From Hemicentrotus pulcherrimus (Eukaryota; Echinodermata; Echinoidea; Camarodonta; Strongylocentrotidae), in contig BEXV01002561.1 in assembly GCA_003118195.1 (NCBI GenBank), positions 25,512 through 49,139 on the forward strand: DNA of 23,628 nt, read 5' to 3'. Each line of letters begins with the position of its first letter. Position 1 is the stretch's first letter. The notes under the pieces were generated by a model, which was not told the DNA's origin, ran no database searches, and saw only the letters and a list, made by a program, of their open reading frames with translations. Of this stretch, positions 19,601 to 23,628 are shown piece after piece. The position numbers and the translations under genes are program-made.

Positions 19601-22522
19601 AGTCTGCATATAACCAAAAATGCACGCCCGTGCAATATAACATCTATTGAGTATCATGTTACCAACAATCCTCCAATCAAATGACAAGGATCTACGTAGG
19701 TGTTGTATAAACTCACCTATTTTCATGATGAAGTCATTTGCTCTCTCAACAGCTGTATTGAATTCAGTGACATGTTTCCCCTTCTCCTGTGTAAACAAAA
19801 AGACATGTGCATTTTATAATTTAATTTTATGTCAATATAAATGCATGTGCATGTATGAATTCAATTTCATATTCCAATATTTTGAACAGCAACTTATATT
19901 GTTTGTGGCTTGAAATAACTCAATTGATTACATCTACCAACATAAACGTTGTAGATTTACTCATAAATGTGGCATGATATTCTGCCCCCCCCTCCCCCCC
20001 CCAAAAAAAAAAGGGGTGGGGAATGTGTATTTTGAAAATAAATAAATTTTAGTCGTTTGTCAGCTCTCTGCAAGACATGAAAAGTGCAATCAATATTATG
20101 CCAAAAGAATCAAATTTAAACAAGGGAAACGCTCTCGGCAGTTTCGCCTGCATTATGCAATTCGATATGATGAAAAATTGAGGTTGGGACAATATTTATA
20201 GGCAGGGTGGCCCATTAGCAGGCACCCTCCCCCCCCAAAAAAAAATGAAATCCTCTGAATATAATCAGCATTTTGAAGTGAATATTGACATCAGAAGAAT
20301 TATTTACTATAATTTGTACCAAGATTGATAACTTTAATGGAATATGAACAAACAAATAAAAATTGATTTATTAATTCTCATTATGATATCAATTTGTGAA
20401 AACTGAAAACATAATCAAAGTCTACTGACCTAAAATGACCTTTGACCTTGACTTTGAGACCTGGATTTTGCATCATATGATTTGTGATACTTGATATAAA
20501 CCCTTGTGTACAAGTTTCTTTGCCATTTGAACAAACGCTTTTGAAATTATGCTAAAAATTCAAAATCTTGATGTTGATACCACAACAAAGTCTAAATTTG
20601 CAGACCTTAAATTAAATTTGACCTTGACTTTGTCACCTAAAAGACTAATCACATGATTGATGATACTTGATAACCCCTATGTTCAAGTTTCATGAAATAG
20701 GAATGTATAATTCAAAATTGTAACCTTTTGTTAAGTTTTGAAGTTTTGCCATTTGAACAAACGCTTTTGAAATTATACTAAAAATTCAAAATCTTGATGT
20801 TGATACCACAACAAAGTCTAAATTTGAAGACCTTAAATGACCTTTGACCTTAACTTTGTGACCTGAAATTCTACTCACATGATTGGGGAAACTTGATAAC
20901 CCTTTGGTTTAAGTTTCATTGAATAAGAACTTATACTTTCAAAATTATACTAAAATTTCAAAAACTTAACCTGAGGTTAAGTTTTTGAGGTTGACGCTGC
21001 CATCGCCGTCCCCGCCACCAGAAAAGTGGCGCCTATGTCTTGGTTTTTGCAACACAGGCGAGACTAAAAACTGAATTTAGTTCCAGGAAATATGAAATGA
21101 GCCAATGGATGCTAATTTTCAAGGCAATTTCATTACATTCAATTCAAGTTTCAAGGCATGCTCCCTATCTACTTTTAACACAGAAACTAAAATTTAACAA
21201 GTACTTCCATATCCTGCACTTACTGAGCAATTAAGAAAAGCATTTAATCATGTATATATTGTGTGTGCTGTTGATTACTGAATCCATGCATTCATCACAT
21301 GTAACTCTAACGCAACACTCAATATTCTACTGTACATCCATTTTATGTAATTCTACATGGCATACAGAAAATAGCATGACACTTTAGAACCTGTAAAATC
21401 AAAAGCAGTAAAGCACTGAAGGCTTGGGTGAAAGAAAACTAAATAATCATGATATTATAAAGTTATCAGCATTGGACCTATTTACACAACCCCCCAAATC
21501 ACTTTGAAAAACCATAGTTTTTATTTTTGTACTGCCATTAAAACTCCTGAAAAAACCCAGAAGACACCGTCAGTGTTTGATCAGTTTAGTTTTGGAGGGA
21601 GTTGTGCGCATGTGTCGCTGCCCTGCATGTAAGGAGAGTCAGGTGACCAGATTCCAGAATAATTCACCAGTGTTTTAAGAGCGAGCATTTACACAGCAAA
21701 AACCTTTGAGTTTCTGCCATGTTTAAACAAAAACTTACTCCATAGGTGCTTTTTCAATTTAGGTTTTTCATTGTGTTTATGAGTTGGTAACTTTCATTAT
21801 ATCCCTCACTTAAGAAATCCAGCCATCCGCTTGGTCGAAATTGGAGACGTGATGTTAGCCATTCTCGTCAAAAAACAAAAAATGCCAATACCGGTTAATA
21901 GTCAAAGAGTGAGATCCCTCAAAATTCTGGTTACCATGAATATAGTAAAATTTTGCTTCGATACCCATTGGTTTACGTGTTAAAATGTTATTTGTGCGAG
22001 CGCGGACACCATACAGTGCTTTTTGTCTGCCATTCCCAAATGGTTGAAACTTTCAGTCACTTTTCAAGCAAGGATTACAGACAGTATCTCAGATTTTCTG
22101 TGATGTTTTATCCAATCTTTATTCAATAAAAGGATAAGGTAAAAATTCTTGATAGATTTTTGTTTCAATTTGGCATGTAAAAGACATATTGACTGCTTTA
22201 ATATTAGAGGTCTGGCTGCTTTATATGCTCTCAGGAACTAGCACGTCCTGCCATGACCCCTCGGCGCACTGCCAACCCATACACGCCTCAGGGTCATGGC
22301 AGGAGGTGCGCACATTCCCTTGAGCATATAAAACAGCCAGGCCTCTAAAAGCAGTCGATATCTCTATAATATTCCTCTAATGAATCATGTTTCAAATATC
22401 ACACGATAAAAGCCAGTTATTTTAGGATTTTTTTGTAGAAATGATAAAATACTCTATCCATAATTACCAGATAAGTTTCCTTCTCTCTGCAATTATATTG
22501 CTTCAGATATCTGGAAGATTTT
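13630..22522 (-). CDS. PWWP3A/MUM1-family chromatin protein, 5'-partial (8 exons)
   Basis: Exons on the minus strand: 22522-22468, 19786-19717, 18511-18464, 17773-17527, 17167-17104, 15985-15857, 14677-14582 and 13737-13657. Every junction keeps the frame and together they give 263 residues. The first two exons (SRYLKQYNCREKETYLEKG, then AVERANDFIMKIGLG and YEDFF) match the helical C-terminal half of a PWWP domain in the MUM1 style. An insert rich in Ser/Pro and then Asp/Glu follows. The last four exons match the MUM1 C-terminal domain: KEKRLLEHMRSEQ, HQWFLSS, MDIMDYLKNLL and RYMMDVALPEALNFAYQKVH, ending SKDEAERVI. PWWP3A binds nucleosomes and takes part in chromatin change after DNA damage; that role is inferred. 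The start and the aromatic half of the PWWP fold lie beyond the right edge. The end is unsure: reading on gives VIRDLDIG and a stop at 13630-13632, inside a minisatellite. Confidence 0.78.
13657..13737 (-). CDS. PWWP3-family gene, last assigned exon
   Basis: The acceptor is CTTGTTTCAG. The 81 bases up to CAG at 13657 encode ALNFAYQKVHRVSKDEAER then VIPMDGQQ. The A-(I/L)-x-x-A-(I/Y)-x-x-V-x-x-x-(S/D)-x-x-x-AE pattern continues the family match. The possible donor GTCATT at 13656 is weak; without it the frame reads on for eight codons to a stop at 13630-13632. The end of the exon overlaps the 55-base minisatellite. Confidence 0.7.
13738..14581 (-). other. intron of the PWWP3-family gene
   Basis: It is AT-rich, with an ATTCA pentamer run at 14131-14212 (units ATTCA and TTTGTT intermixed). 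No other exon was seen; the flanking exons join in phase 0 within one conserved helix. Confidence 0.7.
14131..14212. repeat. (ATTCA)n pentamer microsatellite
   Basis: Runs of ATTCA pentamers are broken by TTTGTT, and the block TTTGTTATTCAATTCAATTC repeats with different lengths. It shows two-level tandem growth. Confidence 0.9.
14582..14677 (-). CDS. PWWP3-family gene exon (LPE helix)
   Basis: The acceptor is TTCTACTTTTTCAG and the donor is CCGGAG|GTACTG. The 96-base exon, phase 0, encodes RMDIMDYLKNLLTRDKSPL then STRYMMDVALPE. The (R/K)-(F/Y)-(I/M)-(L/M)-(D/E)-V-x-LPE motif is the most conserved spot of the MUM1 C-terminal domain. Confidence 0.82.
14729..14937. mobile_element. 209-base MITE with CRE palindrome (TGACGTCA) in each terminal repeat
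   Basis: The left end GTGACGTCATAAAAATCAAT continues as TTTTAGAATTTC. The right end, 14903-14937, is its reverse complement with about two differences (AAATTCTAAAAATTAATTTT then TGATGACGTCAC). The perfect palindrome TGACGTCA lies at 14730-14737 and 14929-14936. It is non-coding, with no certain target duplication. Confidence 0.82.
15138..15274 (-). mobile_element. tRNA-headed SINE, copy 2
   Basis: On the minus strand the head reads from about 15274: GTCATAGTCGAGTG, then ATGCGAAGGTCTTTGGTTG and AAAGCC (B-box-like, decayed). The body follows: GTGGCACTAATGCCCTTTGG, AAGACATC, and CCATTCTCCACCCAGGTG. The body matches copy 1 at 12990-13035. It is older and more decayed than copy 1. Confidence 0.65.
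15607..15753. mobile_element. 147-base MITE with GGCCCTGT-type ends
   Basis: GGCCCTGTATTATAAACAGT at 15607-15626 faces ACTCTTTATGAGACAGGGCC at 15734-15753, with GATATTAATCAC and GTGATTGATTTGGATC as inner partners. The arms are diverged but clearly paired. Elements with GGGCCCTGTCTCATAAAGAGTT ends are common in echinoderm genomes (from memory). Confidence 0.65.
15857..15985 (-). CDS. PWWP3-family gene exon (C-terminal helical domain)
   Basis: The acceptor is TTTTAACCCTAG and the donor is AAAAAG|GTGAGAC. The 129-base exon (43 codons, phase 0 at both ends) encodes EYLFGIQHGTVPSVRHQW, FLSSNANDKGRLKWGS and CGALISEKK. The H-L-x-x-I-x-x-G and (R/H)-x-W-x-x-FLSS pattern fits the family at this place. 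It was found by looking for the block expected between its two neighbours, and the phase agrees. Confidence 0.72.
15986..17103 (-). other. intron of the PWWP3-family gene carrying SINE copy 3
   Basis: It holds SINE copy 3 (16820-16930) and an 11-base T-run near 16596-16607. The open frames on both strands at 15948-16302 show no family motif and their edges do not match splice sites beyond the exon already called. Confidence 0.65.
16820..16930 (-). mobile_element. tRNA-headed SINE, copy 3 (mostly body)
   Basis: The plus strand reads ACCAGGTACATATTTATCAC, CTAGGTGGAGAGAAGC, TAGATAACAAGCC, ACAGACATTAGTGCTATGCC. This is the reverse complement of the body of copy 1. A decayed B box (GCGCACAGTTCAAATAC) follows at 16907-16923. 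Confidence 0.65.
17104..17167 (-). CDS. PWWP3-family gene exon (start of C-terminal helical domain)
   Basis: The acceptor is CATCTGTAG and the donor is AAAG|GTAAGTG. The 64-base exon encodes KRKWQRKEKRLL then EHMRSEQTK and ends in phase 0. The K-x-L-(I/V/L)-E-(F/Y/H)-(I/M) pattern matches the helix that begins the conserved C-terminal region of MUM1 proteins. Confidence 0.75.
17168..17526 (-). other. intron of the PWWP3-family gene
   Basis: A 359-base intron between the acidic-linker exon and the KRKWQ exon (GTAAGT donor, CTGTAG acceptor). No other element was recognised apart from a short ACATGTACCGGTAC string near 17283. Confidence 0.75.
17527..17773 (-). CDS. PWWP3-family gene exon (Ser/Pro-rich and acidic linker)
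   Basis: The acceptor is TCTTTCTTTTAAG and the donor is ATT|GTAAGT. The 247-base exon encodes AYFDSPPPSPHSTSPPSP, then a Pro/His stretch, then a long Asp/Glu run interrupted by Asn-Asn and Lys, then ESLNESQNSVKNS. It is low-complexity and likely disordered. The acidic run is coded mostly by GAT, GAC and GAG triplets, so its length may vary between individuals. Confidence 0.75.
17774..18463 (-). other. intron of the PWWP3-family gene
   Basis: A 690-base intron with GTGAGT donor and TTTTAAG acceptor. A short inverted repeat AAATCCCTCC facing AGAGGGGATTT lies near 18014-18049. No exon or known repeat was recognised. Confidence 0.7.
18464..18511 (-). CDS. PWWP3-family gene exon (end of PWWP fold)
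   Basis: The acceptor is TTCCCCACAG and the donor is GATG|GTGAGT. The 48-base exon encodes LGKVNSYEDFFKPND. The G-G-S-F/Y-x-x-F pattern at this point corresponds to the end of the PWWP fold in MUM1 relatives. The phase is 1 on both sides. Confidence 0.75.
18512..19716 (-). other. intron of the PWWP3-family gene with a large hairpin
   Basis: It contains the hairpin at 19051-19175. It also holds a weaker inverted segment near 18780-18812 (GGATATTTCACTTG and CTTGTGAAATACGC). No exon was seen. Confidence 0.7.
19051..19175. repeat. 125-base imperfect palindrome, MITE-like
   Basis: ATAGTGCGAATATTTTC at 19076-19092 is the exact reverse complement of 19131-19147. The pairing continues outward (CAAATAATGAATGG facing CATTCATCATTTG) and inward (GTTGAA facing TTCAAC), down to a central palindrome ATTAACGTTAAT at 19107-19118. 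It has no coding capacity. Confidence 0.8.
19717..19786 (-). CDS. PWWP3-family gene exon (PWWP C-terminal helices)
   Basis: The acceptor is TTTACACAG and the donor is ATAG|GTGAGT. The exon encodes EKGKHVTEFNTAV then ERANDFIMKI and one base of the next Gly codon. It is 70 bases and leaves phase 1, matching the next exon. Confidence 0.78.
19983..20012. repeat. C-run joined to A-run
   Basis: Runs of C (broken once by T) are followed directly by ten A. A smaller C8-A9 pair lies near 20231-20247. Such runs are error-prone in sequencing, so their length is uncertain. Confidence 0.85.
20430..21056. repeat. tandem repeat of about 226 bases with TGACCTTTGACCT motifs and a palindromic end
   Basis: TGCCATTTGAACAAACGC occurs at 20521 and 20747, exactly 226 bases apart, and the following 100 bases are almost identical. 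A further partial unit precedes it. TGACCTTTGACCT lies at 20436-20448 and 20838-20850, with a decayed version near 20612. The right end carries a 14-base perfect palindrome around one G (20959-20987). It is followed by GACGCTGCCATCGCCGTCC, a GGCGCC box and ACACAGGCGAGAC near 21051-21063, a known style of marine-invertebrate repeat end. Confidence 0.85.
21930..22370 (+). repeat. dispersed foldback repeat, copy B, with a terminal 66-70-base hairpin
   Basis: The left arm, 22191-22259 (GACTGCTTTAATATTAGAGG, TCTGGCTGCTTTATATGCTC, CCTGCCATGACCC), pairs with 22291-22356 (GGGTCATGGCAGG, GAGCATATAAAACAGCCAGG, CCTCTAAAAGCAGTC). The upstream part, 21930-22190, matches copy A in the FAM174 intron in opposite orientation. 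It could extend further left, to about 21550, but copy A does not clearly cover that part. Confidence 0.8.
22468..22522 (-). CDS. PWWP3-family gene, first visible exon (PWWP helical part)
   Basis: The acceptor is a strong pyrimidine tract ending TATACAG and the donor is CTG|GTAATT. The exon is 55 bases long: one base completes a codon from an upstream exon, then SSRYLKQYNCREKETYL, ending in phase 0. The Y-x-C-x-EK-x-x-L spacing is what follows the last PWWP strand in MUM1 proteins. Confidence 0.75.
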
Positions 22523-22822
22523 CTGTATAAAAAAAAGAGGAAAGAATCAAAATATTCATTATACAAATCATTAGAGATATTACTTACGGGTGGGCTTTTG
22601 CTTACCGTTATATATGTTTTTAGTTTTTTTCCTTATTTTGTGTTGTTGTGTTAATAAACAAAAGTAAATATATTCTGAAACTCAGATCACAATCTTGCAG
22701 TAAACTTTAAATTAAAATACAATGAAACAAACTTCCTTGAGCACATGTTTTTCTTTTTTAAATCCACACAAATTTCAAAAGCTCTTCAGATTTATTACAA
22801 ATGATGAACACGAATGTCATCT

Positions 22823-22846
22823 CATTCATTCATTCATTCATTCATT
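22823..22846. repeat. (CATT)6 microsatellite
   Basis: An uninterrupted run of six CATT tetramers. Confidence 0.95.
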
Positions 22847-23102
22847 TCCATAAATCAGGTCAACTATGGTTTCACCTTTATCATTAAAGCATATGTATAT
22901 ACATGTATTGCGACATCCTGGTTGTAGTGAAGAAACACTTAACTAACCAGTGATGGACTCTATTCATTGAACAAAACTGACAACAAGCCCTTTACATGAA
23001 ACAAAGTTTGACAAAGAGTAGTACACTTAGACTTCACTTTCACTAGTCCTTTCATCCATTCTTTGATTAAGACCGAGTCTGTGAGAATTAAAAGAGATCT
23101 TA

Positions 23103-23235
23103 GTCCCTATTTTGTATAACTTATTATCAATAAAAAGGGTCAGAATTGCTCACAGCCAATCAAATGCATTTATTTCAATAGGTTGTAACAGCTGTTATAG
23201 CTTGTTATTGAAGTCAAGTTACATGAAACAGGGCC
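23103..23235. mobile_element. 133-base diverged MITE with GGGCCCTGTTTCAT-type end
   Basis: The right end GTTACATGAAACAGGGCC and inner TTGTTATTGAAGTCAAG pair loosely with the left end GTCCCTATTTTGTATAAC and TTATTATCAATAA. The middle holds CAGCCAATCAAATGC and a palindrome AACAGCTGTT. Pairing is imperfect, so the left border is less sure than the right. Confidence 0.5.
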
Positions 23236-23344
23236 CTGGGTTGGCTGTCCAATACCGTAATTAACGTTGTATAAACCGCCCCTGTGTATTAACCGCACCC
23301 TGATTATGAACTTTAAAAAAAAAAAAAATTAAATAATAATAATT

Positions 23345-23431
23345 TGACGACGGCGGGATTTGAACTCTTGCCGGCAGTTATTGAATGGGACCCCGAAACC
23401 AGCGCCTTAAGCCTTGCGGCCATCCCACATC
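23345..23431 (-). repeat. tRNA-like sequence (degenerate, SINE head or pseudo-tRNA)
   Basis: On the minus strand TGGCCGCAAGGCTTAAGG (23405-23422) is an A-box like that of Leu or Ser tRNAs, and GAGTTCAAATCCC (23355-23367) is a good B box. The T stem does not pair properly (GCAAG opposite CCCGC) and the acceptor ends do not match, so it is not a working tRNA. A long T-run follows on the minus strand (23315-23328), which would act as a Pol III terminator. It is most likely a tRNA-derived SINE remnant. Confidence 0.6.
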
Positions 23432-23628
23432 GATGCCATAACCTGCAGTTTTTTGTAATGTATACATTGAAATGGCCTGAAAACTGCAACTTTGCGTGCT
23501 GGATACTTCGCGAAGGGTCCGTTAAACGGCCCCTTATTTTACTTTTGCAATGGATCGGCATGAACTTAGATCAAAGTCTATCGGCAGATGTTCTTTTTGG
23601 AAGATTATTTGCGTCTTCATATCAACAA

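Larger units (their letters stand above)
19787..22467 (-). other. largest intron of the PWWP3-family gene, filled with repeats
   Basis: It contains C/A homopolymer stretches (19983-20012 and 20228-20246), the 226-base tandem repeat (20430-21050) and foldback repeat copy B (21930-22370). The part between 21060 and 21930 shows no exon. Confidence 0.7.
22523..23628 (-). other. 5' intron of the PWWP3-family gene (partial, continues beyond the window)
   Basis: No exon for the first half of the PWWP domain is visible. The stretch holds an ATTC tetramer run, a MITE (23103-23235), a paired GTATAAACCGCCCC / GTATTAACCGCACC repeat (23269-23300) and a tRNA-like element (23345-23431). Confidence 0.6.

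Noticed and set aside
23345..23431. Functional tRNA-Leu or tRNA-Ser gene
   Set aside because: The T stem and acceptor stem do not pair, so only a tRNA-like remnant is supported.

Overview
This is a window of animal nuclear DNA: AT-rich, with spliced genes, long non-coding stretches and a high density of short non-autonomous transposons and SINEs. The two recognisable genes, one an intron-containing FAM174-type membrane protein and the other a PWWP3A/MUM1-type chromatin protein, are metazoan. The repeats (ACATGT-rich AT DNA, tRNA-headed SINEs, foldback elements whose ends read GGGCC-TGTTTCATAA or similar, and units carrying TGACCTTTGACCT) look like those of marine invertebrates, most likely an echinoderm such as a sea urchin. 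That assignment is an impression and not a proof.

Layout from left to right. Positions 1-226 hold a decayed, minus-strand piece of a non-LTR retrotransposon polyprotein (the part just after the reverse transcriptase). Positions 227-1485 are the upstream region and 5' leader of a FAM174 gene on the plus strand, with coding exons 1486-1886 and 3161-3290; its single visible intron contains an antisense copy of a foldback repeat. From 3291 to about 12700 there is no convincing gene: this is the shared 3' side of two convergent genes. It holds a run of foldback elements (6184-6273, 7047-7223, 7328-7457), a long GAT triplet array (8146-8431), a 500-base pyrimidine tract (9361-9895) and a SINE tail (about 11384-11446).

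From 13630 to 22522 a PWWP3A/MUM1-family gene runs on the minus strand. I could assemble eight coding exons by splice sites and reading phase; all junctions keep the frame, giving 263 codons plus an uncertain end. Its 5' part (the start and the first half of the PWWP domain) lies beyond the right edge. Its introns carry tRNA-headed SINEs, a foldback element with a CRE palindrome in each end, a 226-base tandem repeat with nuclear-receptor-like sites, and the second copy of the foldback family found in the FAM174 intron. Its last assigned exon ends inside a 55-base minisatellite, so the true C terminus is unclear.

The two genes show no evidence of working together: FAM174 proteins are secretory-pathway or plasma-membrane proteins and PWWP3A-type proteins bind chromatin. 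They are tail-to-tail neighbours. I found no clearly new multi-gene system. The most interesting points are the minisatellite over the exon end, the regulatory-type palindromes carried by mobile repeats, and a SINE whose head resembles 7SL RNA.
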